From Rhizoctonia solani (Eukaryota; Basidiomycota; Agaricomycetes; Cantharellales; Ceratobasidiaceae): a stretch of 64,000 nucleotides of DNA. The notes below the pieces were generated by a model. That model did no database searches and was not told the DNA's origin. It saw nothing but the letters and a program-made list of their open reading frames with translations. Below are positions 34,979 to 47,695 of this stretch, piece by piece. The stretch spans positions 2,914,001 through 2,978,000 of the forward strand of contig NC_057373.1 in NCBI RefSeq assembly GCF_016906535.1, read 5' to 3'. The stretch's first letter is position 1, and each line of letters opens with the position of its first letter. Position numbers and translations under genes: made by a program.

Positions 34979-36731
34979 ACAATAATCACGACTCTTCTCT
35001 TTTCTTCACTCTTGATACGCTCCTTATCGTGTACTAGTTGGAGGAGGAATACGGTCGAAACATTTGGGCATAGTATGCCGGTCCGGATTTCTTCTCAAAC
35101 TGTATCACTAGACTATTGTACTTTATCGCGCTTCTGTATATTAAGTTCTAGATTTGTTCGCGCATGGATAGTACGCGTTGCAAAACCAATGGGTGTTTTG
35201 TCCTCATCACCCACGAAAGGATTGCAGGAAATTATACTAAGCCTCATCTCACTGGACGAATGCACTAGGTACGCTCTGGTCGATCCCTTCACGAAAAATT
35301 TCAAATAATCTGCGCTTTTAAATGATAGACGATTTGTGCTCCTTGGTGGGTGGGAGCGTCAAGACTGGACTCAAAGTCATTGGTCCTTTATTCAGCAATC
35401 CCATTTGATCATCACATGCACTATTTCACGCAGAAACCCTTCCGGATAGCCTCGAGGAAAATTTACGTACCTGAGGAAACTATCTAGTTGGCTAGCAGCA
35501 CATCCGAGTTAGTGAACAAACGGAAAGCCAAATTAGGAAACTTAATGGGGTGCCCAAAATGGAAGTTCATCAAAAGACTATGGTCAGTAGTCGTTAACTA
35601 CTAAGGTCAGCGATAGGCAAATCTCGCAGGCGGCCCTGAGCAATAATATTTAATAAGCTCTTTTCTAGCGCAGTCTTGTTGAAAAACTAGTTGAACATCC
35701 AGTTGGAGCACCCAGTCCACAACCTTTTACCAAGCCAGATCTTGACAAATCCCGATGTTGGAAGAGAAATTGAACAAATAGTGTTCGGCGCTGCCTGCAA
35801 GTTCTCCATGTCGCCATTTTTGATTCATTCCGGCGTGCAGTGTTCACTCTGATCCTTGTAGAATTTCTGCATGTGAGTCGTATGTCATCGAGGACTGGGG
35901 GTCCGTATCTTGGGCTCGAATTATGCGGATGATGCTCCGGCGACACGCTACTGATCGTGAGCGTATTCATACTGTTCCGGAAACAGCTGCAGTCGAGGGG
36001 AGTCTCGGAGCTGGTGGTTAAATTTCACGCGCATTACGTGGATCAGTAGAGTTCTTCTTCTCGACCGATTTAGCCACAAAAGGACTGCCTTATTAGATCC
36101 ATAAATCGTCAAATGAACTCAAGAGTGTTACTTCTTTGAGATAACCCCCGCCTCCTCTAGGTACGCTTCTGGGTTCCAGAAAGCGATGGAGATCAACTTC
36201 AGAACTCTACAAGCGCTCAAAGGTTTACAAGGGTACTATAACTTGGCGCTCAGACATGAGGTGTAGAGTTCACCCGATAGTGATTATCCTTCGCAAAGTC
36301 CAGTTATACCTGTCGATGTGCCTCGGACTCTTCCTTTTTAGTAGTGAGAATCTCCCGTTTATCCCTCAAGTTTCTCGAAATAGCTTGTTAAACGCGTGTT
36401 TCCCCTTGATCGTTATAGTTTTTTTTGCCTCGATGACGGAGCGATGCGGCCAGTTAATGAAGCGGCTCCTCGCACCTGGAACAGTCGCTGGGCAGGTCAC
36501 GACTCGAGCTCTCGCCTTCAATTGATCTTCAGAACACGTACCCTAGCTTGCGCTTTAGCTTTTCGAGCAGAATGAGTTTCGCTCGCTACTTTAGTCTTTA
36601 AGTATCGGCTCTGAGGAATTTCGACTCTCATCCACGACTTCATTCGGGTTCTAAAGTCCCGCCATCGCTCGTGTGATTCTTGTTCTTTTTCTTGTAGCAT
36701 ACTTTAAGTTCGAACATCTCTTGTGTTTATT
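34979..36731. other. Gene-poor stretch, no gene seen
   Basis: About 1.75 kb. Several 60-100 codon frames exist on both strands, but none shows a domain, a plausible exon chain or a link to a neighbour. No terminal repeat or transposase-like segment is visible. It likely includes the promoter of the first HMG-box gene. Confidence 0.4.
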
Positions 36732-38717
36732 ATGCCTAAATCTTCCCCCTCATCCCGAGCCTTGATGTATCATGGTTCATTCCATGGTATGCCCGATCTC
36801 TAGGGGTTATTCCGGATTGTATTGATCACTTCCATCTTATTCTAGATACATTACACTCTCAACCTGCGCCGCAAAAATCTTCGAACAATTACAGTAACGG
36901 GCTTGGGTCTGCGATTTCGAACGATAGTTCTCTTGGTACCCTTCGTTTTCCGACTGAGGCCGAGCGAGGGACTCCTCATCAATTGTACTATTCCGAGGAT
37001 GACAACCCTTTACCCTCCGGATCTGTTCCTCAGACATGCACTTCGCTAGACTTCAACGACGCTCTGCAGGACCATGACAGTCTTGACTCGGCTCAGGCTG
37101 ACACGGTGGGTCCGATGCGCGTTGCCAAGAACCATAGCCGCCGCCAACCACCCAATCACATTCCCCGTCCCCGTAATGCGTTCATCTTGTATCGCTCGTG
37201 GTATGTGAAGGAAGGGTTCTTGTCCGGGGTTGAGGTACGTGATCTCATATTATCAATCGCATTGTGCTCATGGATCTCTTCTGCAGAATGACCACCGCGA
37301 GATTAGGTGTGTTCCCTACCCCATTCCTAGTTACGCATATACTAATTTGTTGATAGTCGGATCGTTGGCAAGATCTGGAAGCAGTTGTCCACAGAAGAGC
37401 AAGAATCATGGAAGCGCAGGGCCGAAAACGAAAAGGCCGAGCACGCACGAATGTATCCTAACTACAAGTACTCGCCCAACTCTCGTCGAGATGCCGCTGC
37501 CGCTGCTTCGTCCTCAGCTGGTAGAAACTCCCTTGTCCGCTCGTCCAACCGTTCCCGCAAAGCTAAGGTGTCTGAAACGCCGCCTAAGGAGCGTTCAGAC
37601 GCGATTGCGGATGCGTTTGTCACTGGGTCACGTAAGCTTAGCTTGACTCTTGACGTCCGCAAGATGGACGATCGAATCGAGGCAGAGGAATCCGAAATTC
37701 AATCGACCTATCTAACACATCCTACCTCAGCTTCTGGTCAACCATCCGCTGAGCCCGAGCGCCCAGATTTATCCGTGTATTCTCGTGCACCTTCGGTCGA
37801 CTTGGTTTCGAATTCTGTCTCTAATGATAGAATCGATAGATCAAACGTACATGGAACACTACTGGATGTTAACTATGAGCCGACCAGTGACTTCTCTCTT
37901 GCCGCCTACTCGATTCTCCCCAACGAGTTGAGCCCGGAGTCGGTTCAGCTACTTTCCCCAGAGGAGTACTACACGAGTGAGACATTCTTGAAGACAGCAC
38001 TCAGACAAGACTACGATGCCAGCGCAACGCTTGGCACAGGTGTGGTAAGTCGCGCACCGTTCCTCTATTCGCCGTAGCGCCACGCTAACTTATTGAATCC
38101 AGACATGTGGTCATGAGACTAATCTTAGTCTGACGGAGTTCCCGACTGATTCGAATTTGTACTCGCCAACTTCGTACACTAGCGCTACGCCTAGTTACTA
38201 TGCTGTTGCTCCCGAGCCTGGACTCTCGCCATTTGGCCGTGTCCTTCATGAGGGAACCTGGGATGGTCACCCAGAGGCAATTCCTTACGATACACCGATA
38301 TGGAACACCTTACTTTCGTCATGCTCTGCGGCGACTAACACAAACAGTAGCTTGCCCTCAGACTTGTTCTCAAACTTCTCGTGGGGTCATAATCAGGACT
38401 GCTCCACCACCGAAGAAGAATACTCCGCGTCTAGCGTCTCTAGAGGAGAGATGCAATCCGATGAATATAAACTCTTTTCTGAGTGGTGTACCCCCGACTC
38501 TCCTATTGCCACCGATGGCCCGGGAGACAACGTGCTCACCCACACGAGTCTTTCGAGTGGAGCGCCGCTGTCACTGATCTACCCTTCTCCGACATACCCC
38601 CCAAAGCCCTCGGCTCTGCTTTACCATTCCTGGGATACCGGTTGCGAAGATATGGACGCGTATAGGTGTGCCTTGGGAGACATCAGCGCCGAGCTTGACG
38701 ACCACAGATTTTTTTGA
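36732..38717 (+). CDS. HMG-box transcription factor, first of a tandem pair
   Basis: Exons 36732-36786, 36846-37234, a 20-nt microexon 37287-37306, 37357 to about 38045, and a final exon to 38717. The HMG box begins near residue 122 with IPRPRNAFILYRSWYVKEGF; the microexon encodes NDHREIS; the next exon gives RIVGKIWKQLSTEEQESWKR and HARMYPNYKYSPNSRR. This matches the MATA/sequence-specific HMG group (ILYR, YPxYKY). The remainder is Ser/Thr/Pro-rich with acidic patches, like an activation region. Fungal relatives include mating and sexual-development regulators and repressors such as Rox1; the sequence does not decide among them. Confidence 0.88.
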
Positions 38718-39058
38718 GGTAGAGGTGATCGCCAACCCAAAGGGAGCGAGCTTGATGAAATTAACGGCACGATCATTCATGAACGGAAAATCATTTGCAA
38801 TGAATATCATTCTCCATGTCTATCATACCCTTTCGATTTTCGTTCTCTCAATGTGTTTTACTATGTTAGTCCTCCGTATATGTTCCTTGCTTTGACCATG
38901 TCTCCGTGCCGCATGTATTTGAAGCTGTGTTTTTGACACTTACAAATAGGACACAACGATTATGTACGCTGAACCACTCATTAACCCTGAGATCCCTAAC
39001 GGGCCCACATACACCACCGGACGGCACCACCCGCTCCATCCTCCTGACTCCCACTACC
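38718..39058. other. Spacer between the tandem HMG-box genes
   Basis: About 340 bp. A frame runs open into the second gene from 38906, so that gene's start could lie upstream of the one chosen. No other feature is seen. Confidence 0.4.
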
Positions 39059-40468
39059 ATGTCCCTCCCAACTACGAACGAGACCCCCGCGTCCTCCACC
39101 ATGAAGTATGAGACGCTCGAGGAAGGAGCTTTAGTTCCATCCGATCCAACGACCGCGTTGATAGGAGTGCTGGAGCCCCTTCAAAATGAAGCGGACGGTT
39201 CGATATCCCGTCGACCGCGCAACCCGTTTATTCTCTTTCGAACATGGTATATCAAGCAAGGCCACCTGAAGCAGGTTACTGTAAGTTGATATAAATACGT
39301 TTCAGCACACCATGCTCACAAAGTTCGCCAGTCATCTGGTAGTGAACTAAGGTAATTCTTTTCTCTGAAAAGATACATACGGCATCTCATTTTTCTTAGT
39401 AAAATCACTGGGAAGCTATGGAAAGCAATGCACGAAGAGGACAGGAAGTTCTGGGCTGAACAAGCCAGGTTGGAACGGGAGGCATCCCAGGGGCGGACGT
39501 ACGCACCACCCGCAGCCTCAAGACCTCGAGGTGCTCGGAATGCGCGCAAAAGGGCAATGGCCGCTAGTTTACGATACGATCCCCTGGCGATACGTGTACC
39601 TGACCCTACGGACCAACGTATGGACAACATAGTTCAACTGATTATGGCAGGCAAGACAGGTGACGAGATTGGCGGCGAACTACGAAAACAAGAGCTTCAG
39701 GCTGAAAAAGCTTCATCTTCATCCCCTGCGATGGAACTGCCATCTGTGAGCACCTACTGTTATTTCGTTGTGTTTTCTCTATTATAACCGTCTCTGTGCT
39801 CTTAGTTACCCTTGGTTGCCCCCGTACCTCGCTCTGCCCGCTCAAGTGTCTCTTTTGACACCTTGGAGTTCCAATCGCAACTTGCTCTTTCACAACTCGA
39901 CCAAAACTCCCCTACTTCTTCACTGAGTCCAAATACGTCCTTGCAAGACCTGCCCATGACTCCAGATCTTAGCGTGGTGCCGTCTGGCTACAGCACCCCC
40001 CAAGGCTTGGCTTCACGACGGGGCTCGGCAGCCCTTGTCTCACAGGCCGAAAGATCTGGGACTCTCGACATCGCTACTGACTATACATTCGGCATGGCGT
40101 CGCTCCACAATCGGGCTGGTTCCATTGACACGGAGGCCTGGTCTCTGGCTGCAACGCCGGATGCTGGGATGACTAGCTTCCAGTCTCAGCCGGCGCCAAT
40201 AGGTCACAAGGAATACGAGCCTCCGCATCTAGTCTACCCTCAGGGTTGGAATTATTACAGCACCCCCGTTCCCGTCCATGGTTTGAATTACCCGCCAGGG
40301 AACTATGAAGTGCCGGGTCATCCGAATTACGCTTCTTACGGTCTGGCTTCAACGGCAACCTGGTATGGCCCAGAATTTGTTTCACCATTCGACGTGCCTG
40401 GGCATGCTCCCTTGGTCCACGCAGGAGATCTATGCTGGCCTCCTGAGTGGGTCAACGATTGTTACTAG
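39059..40468 (+). CDS. HMG-box protein, second of a tandem pair, diverged
   Basis: The HMG box reads SRRPRNPFILFRTWYIKQGH, then a 20-nt microexon (39332-39351) for SSGSELS, then KITGKLWKAMHEEDRKFWAE. Box sequence and exon borders match the gene just upstream. After the third helix the sequence departs: the YPxYKY end of the box is replaced by REASQGRTYAPPAASRPRG, followed by a basic RNARKRAMA patch. The rest is Ser/Pro-rich and ends GDLCWPPEWVNDCY at 40468. The start at 39059 follows a change to typical coding sequence; the frame is open for 51 codons further upstream. A function in DNA binding is likely, but the altered box end may change affinity or specificity. Confidence 0.82.
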
Positions 40469-41653
40469 TTTATTTCTTTATACTGGGTCTTATCTACTTC
40501 GCTATCGTCGCTATCGTAGGTTTTGCAACTTGTCTATATGTTCTCAAGTTCATATTTAGTCTGTATATCGCTTTGTTCTGAGTTTTGCTTCTTTTTCGTT
40601 CATCTTCGAACAGATTACTCTCATATGCTATGCCTTGTCTATTTTCTACTTACATACGCTATCGATCAAGTATTTATAGTCGCTGCACTATGTCAATGGA
40701 ATGAATCCTCCACGGTACACCAGTTTACATAGTTTTAATAGAAAGTGTATGACCCCAAAATACGAAGCGGCTTTACGATCAAGTCCCCCGGGATTGCGTC
40801 TGCCCATATAGACTGTCCCAGGAATCTGGATAGTAAATGCATTGTGGAGACGACACCAAAAAAAAACTAGGGACACTTCGGGTTGTTGCCATTGACGTAT
40901 TATAACGCATATAGGATGATCGTCGCCCGTTAATGCGATATTCAACTCAAGACCTATGATTAAAAACAGGCAATGGATAAAGGGGAAGGTCTGAGCCGGG
41001 TGCTCGCGTGTGGCAAGTCCGCCGTCTGGACGTTCACCGCAATTTACAATCGGGTGTATCCGTCTTCCGGGCGGTGATTCCGGATTGAAAATGCTTCTAG
41101 TTCGTTAGCGTGGTCTAGCTGGAATCAGGGATCGACGCTCGCCTAAAAGTCACATTCACGACACAAGTTGAACAAGATAAAGTTAACTGTTCGCGCCTAT
41201 GATCGATTGCCCCACTTGGGTTTCGGAGATTTGGTCCCCGAGCTGACGGACATGTCATTTTAATGGGTGCGTACGCGTACGGCATATGCGACGCGGTCAC
41301 GCACATATACATTATATCCAAACTAGGATGTGGCGCTCATGTCAATTATAGACGCGAACGATATGAATTGCAATTCGCGGGAAGTTAGACGACCGAGTGG
41401 CGATCATGTGGAAAGTTGGTTGCTAATACTTTCTAGGAACGGGCAATAATCGGCCAGTATCACCATTTCGCTTTGCCAATCACACTAACCTTTTTACAGG
41501 TTTTAGATCGAGGGTGGCCAGCTCGAAATTCGTACCTGAGGACAAAGTGCATGGGCTGGAGTAGGAAAAGTGTGCTCGGTGGGAGGTCGGTTCTTATTCG
41601 CTCCAGGAGTCGTGGCAGATTAACTTTAGTCGGATTGTGTAAGTGGGAACAAC
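40469..41653. other. Convergent intergenic region, no gene seen
   Basis: About 1.2 kb between the stops of the second HMG gene and the cystathionine gamma-synthase-like gene. It starts T-rich, as a 3' UTR would. Frames of 60-85 codons on both strands have no domain. Confidence 0.4.
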
Positions 41654-43695
41654 TTAATTCTCGTGGGCAATTTCTTCGGCCTTCTCTAGCGCCACCCTGA
41701 ACTTGTTCAATAAATCATCCCTTCCCTCCAGCCCCACACTGACTCTGACCAGCCCGGTCTCAACACCATAGCCCTCAGCCCAATCTAATTCTGCGTAATG
41801 CGCCAATATTGTGTACGGGCAAGCGAGCGTAAAGTTTGTGCCCAAACTGGGTCCCTTAGCACAGTCCAGATTATCGAAAAATGCCCGTGAAGCAGCAATG
41901 GTCGTGAAGGTTACAGAGAACAGGCCGCCAAACCCGCTTGGATAAGGGTTATCGCTGGAAGTGCGTCTGCATGTACCGTAGTTTGCGCGCGTTTCCCACT
42001 TGGGGTAATAGACTTCTTTGATGACCGTGCCTGGCGCGGGGGATGATACAGAGAATGAGCGGTTGCGAAGAAACTCGCACAGAGCCTCCGTATTTTCGTT
42101 GATCGTGTGCACTCGTGGAATAAAGTCGCGGGAATTACGTTCCATGAAAAGCGCATCTTCACCCCAGTACGTATCTTCGTATGTATGTTGTAATTGAGAT
42201 TTCAAAGCCTCGTAGTGCTTTCCTTTGGGATTCAGGACCAAGCTACGTACGGTAAATCGGTGGGTCTATAGCATAACTTGAAGTGGCACTGACCTTCCAC
42301 CCATCACGTTCACTTCTCCGCTGAATACTTTGGACAGGCTGCTTACAACGATGTCCGCGTAGGGAAGCACCTCGACGTTGACAAAACTGCCAACTGTCTC
42401 ATCAACGACGATCAGGAAGTCATGCTTGTTCGCTAGCTCTCGCAACCTTGGTAAATTGGCAGATCGAAGCAACGGATTAGAGGGGAACTCGGTGTACAGT
42501 GCCAAGATAGATTCTCCTTGGAGAATTGAGCTCAGTTCATCGATGTCGGTGTCCTGTCCCCGCCCGAAAAAATGGCAACCTGGACCCCATTTCTGAAGGA
42601 TCTTGAGGGTGTCGGTGTAGGGAAAACTGAACTGGGGTGAGACTGTGGTATGATAGATAAATTGAGATTTGCCTTACCCGAAACACACACTCTTCTGTTG
42701 CGGGCGGGAGGCCAGGGCAAGTTGGTGCGAAGTCCAGATTGCCGCCATACCAGTCGGAAATAGGAATACATCGTTCTCAGTCACATCTATCCCTCGTTGA
42801 CTCACACCGAGCTCGGGTATCTGATCAGACAAGGGTGCTGACGGCGAATCGTTGACAAGCACTCCCGCAATCCGACGGCGAAGCGCAGTCTTTGCCAATG
42901 CGGCATTCGCCTTGGGTAAATTGCGCCCATAGCGTTCTTCGATATAGGCGTCGTGCTCGGAACCGACATTTTCGGCGACAAGTGGCTGAACGTGCTGCGG
43001 AGGTGGCGGCGATGTTTGCCCGAGCCGCACCTTGGTACCGTAATGCTTATTTCGCTGGAAGCTTTGGGACTTGGGCGCCGGGGATGGGGCAGTGGGGGCG
43101 GCTCCAAGAGCGGGTCGTTCACCGTTTCGAGCAAGTAGATCAAGGGCGGCCGACGCCAGGCGACTGGATATACCGAGACCAGTGTGCTGCCAAAACTGTT
43201 TACCCAACGAGAACGCGTCTTCTTGAAACAGCACAACATGTAGTTCCACACAATCCACATTAGACTTATCAGGGGTGCCGCCGGATGTGATTTGACTTGT
43301 GCCTTCTCCGGGACAAATAAAGTATTGGACTAGACGGACCGGGACGGGGGATGAAGGGTTGGGCGAACGATTGATGATAAATTGCCGACATGCGTTTGCG
43401 ATGTACGCAGCTGGGAACAGGAAACATCTTTCTCCGGTGTTCCCAAATTTCTTCTCACACACACCGGCTAGCTTGACAAATAGGTAGGATCAAAATACTT
43501 CAAACAGCAGATTGAGCTTACTGTTTGGATGTCTCGATGTATGAAAAAGCGTGGATAACCATTAACCATTGCATCCACCACCCGTTTGTCTCCTTCCTCG
43601 TACCCAATGTTATCATCCCATGTTGGCAGTGAGACAGATATCGCATGGGGAAGGTTAGGAATGGAAGCCCCTAGTACATCAGATCTCGTTGGCAT
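41654..43695 (-). CDS. Cystathionine gamma-synthase-like PLP enzyme (yeast STR2 type)
   Basis: About 620 residues. Exon 1 starts [20 protein letters not shown] and ends before a GTAAGC donor; the next continues [20 protein letters not shown]. The catalytic PLP-dependent Cys/Met metabolism fold follows: [40 protein letters not shown], then [20 protein letters not shown], where the Lys of SLSKVFSG should hold PLP. The last exon contains [20 protein letters not shown] and ends [20 protein letters not shown]. The long N-terminal part before the PLP fold is typical of fungal STR2/YLL058W-like enzymes, which join cysteine to an activated homoserine. A Ser/Pro-rich insertion ([13 protein letters not shown]) sits in the middle. 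I could not tell STR2 from its paralogues by eye. Confidence 0.84.
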
Positions 43696-44486
43696 TGGTA
43701 TGTTTCGCCGGTTTAGGAGTTGGGCTTGGGGTAATAATAAGGGGGTAAGGCGTATGCGTTTTACAGTCCGCGGCAGCTAAGGCGAGGTCGTGGTAAAGTG
43801 CATAAGATACTGGATAACTTTGACTCAATCACAACGGCTTGGTTCGATCGGAGTCTCGGTGGAGTAGAGCCGAAAGCACGCAAGAGAAGAAATTGAAATG
43901 TTGAGTTTCGCAAGAACCCATGCCTATACTGAGCGATAGCCGTGTGGTCGACGACTCTGACCTGTGGAAGCAAAACCATCCAAATGAAGGGATCAGCGGA
44001 GGTAGTTATAGAGATATGACTGCATGGGTGATAAATCGCGAACGAGGCAGTGGGGTGCCTATATGCTGGGTAATGGGTTTGGGATTCCATTTTAAGCAAA
44101 CGATAATGGCTAACGCAATAGAACACTCCATCCGGCACACTGACTCAGATAATGTGGATATTTACACACGGCCACAGCTAAGCGGCCGCATTATTACTCA
44201 GTCGTAGCGCATTTACCAAAACAAGTGTCACTATGCGATATGCTTAGGTAACGGAGCCGGATGCAGATGTAAGCACCGACACGAGCGCCATCGCTTCCTC
44301 ACGACCACCACACTGCCATCGGGCTTGCTAGAAGTTGCTAGAGTGAGTGGGATATAAAAGAGAGATAGGAGAGAGATAGCTTACCAGTTTTCCTGCTGGT
44401 TGCCACATCGACCACCTCCCCCACATTTCGCCCTCTGCCACCGATCAGCCAGACCTCTTTTTCTCCTCACACGATCTTCTCTGACA
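43696..44486. promoter_or_regulatory. Divergent upstream region of the STR2-like gene and UBC4
   Basis: About 790 bp between two divergent starts. A NotI-like GCGGCCGC lies near 44183. The stretch before the UBC4 start is C/T-rich (about 44398-44483). No gene is recognised. Confidence 0.35.
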
Positions 44487-45205
<719 letters not shown>

Positions 45206-45560
45206 CGTGCTGTTATACTGTCCTTTCACACATCTGGGTGTCCTGTATCATCATGTCATTAACTAGTTTACGAATCATCAATGTCTCGCTCTTTGAACCA
45301 TAATGACTGAGACCATGAATTCTATTTGCACGATTTGGGCGGAATTCCATACATCGAATTCCAAATTGGACCAATTGGGCCTTTGTACACCGGATATTGG
45401 ACAAGGTCTTGACGTTCACTGTCCCAGTATTCATTTATTAAGTCATGTGAAGCTTTGTTTGTCATGCCGATGATCGGGTATAAAAACGTCGGGGAGGATG
45501 CAACGTGTTTTCCTCCCCCGGTAACGGACACTCCGAATTTGGTGATACTACTAGAATAAT
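45206..45560. other. Intergenic, no gene seen
   Basis: About 355 bp between UBC4 and the next plus-strand gene. No domain-bearing frame, RNA gene or repeat is visible. Confidence 0.4.
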
Positions 45561-46798
45561 ATGACTGCAGTACCCCAGCGGCTCGTACGTACAGATACAA
45601 GACTTGATCTTGCGATAGATATAAAGTATGGACCTTTATCTATTACATTACGAGCCAACGGCCCGGCTCTGTTTCCGTTTGTTGATGATATTGAACGTAG
45701 AAGACCACTAAAGCGGACCGAATCGTTCGGAAAAGGGGGTAATGCACTTATTCCAGCGATATCTATGCACGAATCTCTCTTGGCACCAAAAGTACCCTCA
45801 AGATTTTGCAGGGACAGAATTGGGCCCGCCAATATCCCCGTGTTTAGTCCTGCACACGAGGTCACTGACAACGTGGGTCCAGATTTTGGTAAGTGGCACT
45901 TGATGTAGGCGAGGGCTACCCGCGCTGCTCCACCCGAGTTGCTGAGTCTACATCCCTCCTGCCTGTTCTGTTCCTGACCAAATCTTTCTGAATATTTCCT
46001 CTTATTTTTGATATCAACACGCCATGGTCATCTGGACTTCAGACACGGTTGGGATTGCGAGACCGGATGCGGACGGATTTGGTGTGGGATCGTACTTGGA
46101 CGAAGCCCAAGTATCTACCAAGCAGGAGTCGATGCCGACTCCGCCATCGCTCACGGAAATCATCCCACGAATCGAGATGCTTGTCGAAGGCGGCCGACAT
46201 CTCGAACTATGGGACGCAAAACCAGAGTGCGTGAAAACCTCGTTGCTCAACACGTGCGAGCAGAATGTTGACCATATAATCATTACTTTTCCCCGGTGTT
46301 TTTCTTGGGATGATGAACAGGTTGTCTGCGCGCGTCAATGGCTGCGTGAGTCTCAGCCGCAAAACAATGCGGACTATTGTGGACGGGCGCGGGGTTGAGA
46401 TTGTTTTGAGGGGCATAGCCATAACTGCATCCACGGCAGAGAACCCTCGTCGATGCGAGAACAATCACTTTGATACGGTCCACCCTGAATGGCACGTCGG
46501 CGGTTTAAGCGGAGGCCAGCAAGTTCCGGGCCGTGCGGTCTGGTTCGGCCCAGGAGCGACTGGCTCGGCGTTGGGAGCCGGTCGTGCAAGGGCCGACGAG
46601 TTTTCTGTGCCCTTTCACATTGACATACCGATGGGCTTGGTTCAAGCTCGGCGCGACCGTATTATCGTTGTGGCTGCGAGCGCGATCTTTGGTTCAACAC
46701 ATCGCCCTGACGTAGTACGCCGGGTCGAGACTGAAGTACTCCAGCTTACGCTATCGAACCTTCAGTCGAACGAAGTGAAAATTCCTTTGTGGAGATAG
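45561..46798 (+). CDS. Uncharacterised protein, possibly arrestin-like fold
   Basis: Three exons (45561-45888, 46043-46226, 46321-46798) join in frame to 329 residues; the total is an exact multiple of three and each border is GT-AG. The N-terminal part includes RLDLAIDIKYGPLSITLRAN and LFPFVDDIERRRPLKRTESF. The C-terminal part reads ELSARVNGCVSLSRKTMRTI, GRGVEIVLRGIAITAS, DEFSVPFHIDIP and EVLQLTLSNLQSNEVKIPLW. The pattern of a VxxVxLRG strand followed later by a PFxxxIP strand recalls arrestin N-domains of fungal trafficking adaptors, but this is a weak, by-eye resemblance. I cannot assign a function. It is convergent with RPA3, with 140 bp between stops. Confidence 0.55.
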
Positions 46799-46938
46799 AC
46801 AGTTTGGACAACGCGTTGCATCTATGGTCCAATGGACACCCATCGGATAACATATGTTGTATTATTAGATATGTATTCTGGCAATGTTTTTAGTATGGCA
46901 TATCTCTTGTACGGTCTCGAGCACTCACATTTTAATTA

Positions 46939-47357
46939 TTACATGTAAATCTCTGGATACTTGTGCATGAGTTCGACAAGCTGGTCTACTACTTCGAGGT
47001 CTATGTTGTCTCCCTGAGGGAACACTTCAGATGCCACCATTCGTTGAGCATCGACGACTTTGCCAAGGATTTCGACGTAGTTGTCATTGCCAGGTCGGCT
47101 CTGCGCATAATGTTAGAATTAAGCTTGAAAATGGCGGCAATGACACTACTTGCCGTAGTAAGTTTGACCTCTACTTGTCCCCCATCCGAGGCCTGGACTA
47201 TAATGTTCTCGCCTTGAGCCTAATGTTGAAATTCGTAAAAAGGTCGCTCAAGTGGCGGTGAAAGACAGACCTTGATAATTTTGCACGTCAACCGAACGTG
47301 GCGACCAACGTACTGGCTCATACGAGCAGAGTTAATGCGAGGGTTGCCGCTCTCCAT
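46939..47357 (-). CDS. RFA3: Replication protein A 14-kDa subunit (RPA3)
   Basis: A 104-residue OB-fold protein in three exons. Exon 1 encodes MESGNPRINSARMSQYVGRH and VRLTCKIIK; exon 2 ENIIVQASDGGQVEVKLTT; exon 3 SRPGNDNYVEILGKVVDAQR and NIDLEVVDQLVELMHKYPEI. The order of strands and the YVEILGKV segment match the small RPA subunit that trimerises with RPA70 and RPA32 on single-stranded DNA. The second intron (47101-47153, 53 nt) starts with GC (GCAAGT) instead of GT; reading through it in frame would insert ASSVIAAIFKLN and then miss the conserved strand. Its start lies 338 bp from the divergent SNT1 start. Confidence 0.88.
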
Positions 47358-47695
47358 GCCAATGGTGAAGAAGTAAAGAAAGACCGATGATTGATGGGCG
47401 CTATGCCCGCCTCGAACCCAAGACACGCGCCTAGTGGCGGCGTGGCGTGTTTGTACTGGATTGTGCAAGTCCCATTTTTGGTGACGTTTGGCTGTTGCTT
47501 GGTGTCAAAACCCCATCACAGCACGTTTGCAGAGTATCTTTTGCGTCTTGTGTAGTTAGTGTTAGAGATACTCTATAGGCTTTATCGTGTTTGTTTGCTA
47601 GTCTACAGTGATTTCGCTGGTTTTCGCTAGTTTTCGAACTGGGAAACTGGCCAAACAGGTGTTGCTGTTGATTCTTGGTCACTCGATCGGCCCAA
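47358..47695. promoter_or_regulatory. Divergent upstream region of RPA3 and SNT1
   Basis: 338 bp between the two starts. Nothing specific is recognised apart from a short direct repeat, TTCGCTGGTT/TTCGCTAGTT, near 47612-47632. Confidence 0.3.

Noticed and set aside
34979..36731. Decayed transposon in the 1.75-kb gap
   Set aside because: No terminal repeats, target-site duplication or transposase-like residues could be recognised by eye.
36732..40468. Mating-type locus
   Set aside because: HMG boxes are present, but basidiomycete mating loci are marked by homeodomain gene pairs with MIP, or by pheromone/receptor genes; none is here.
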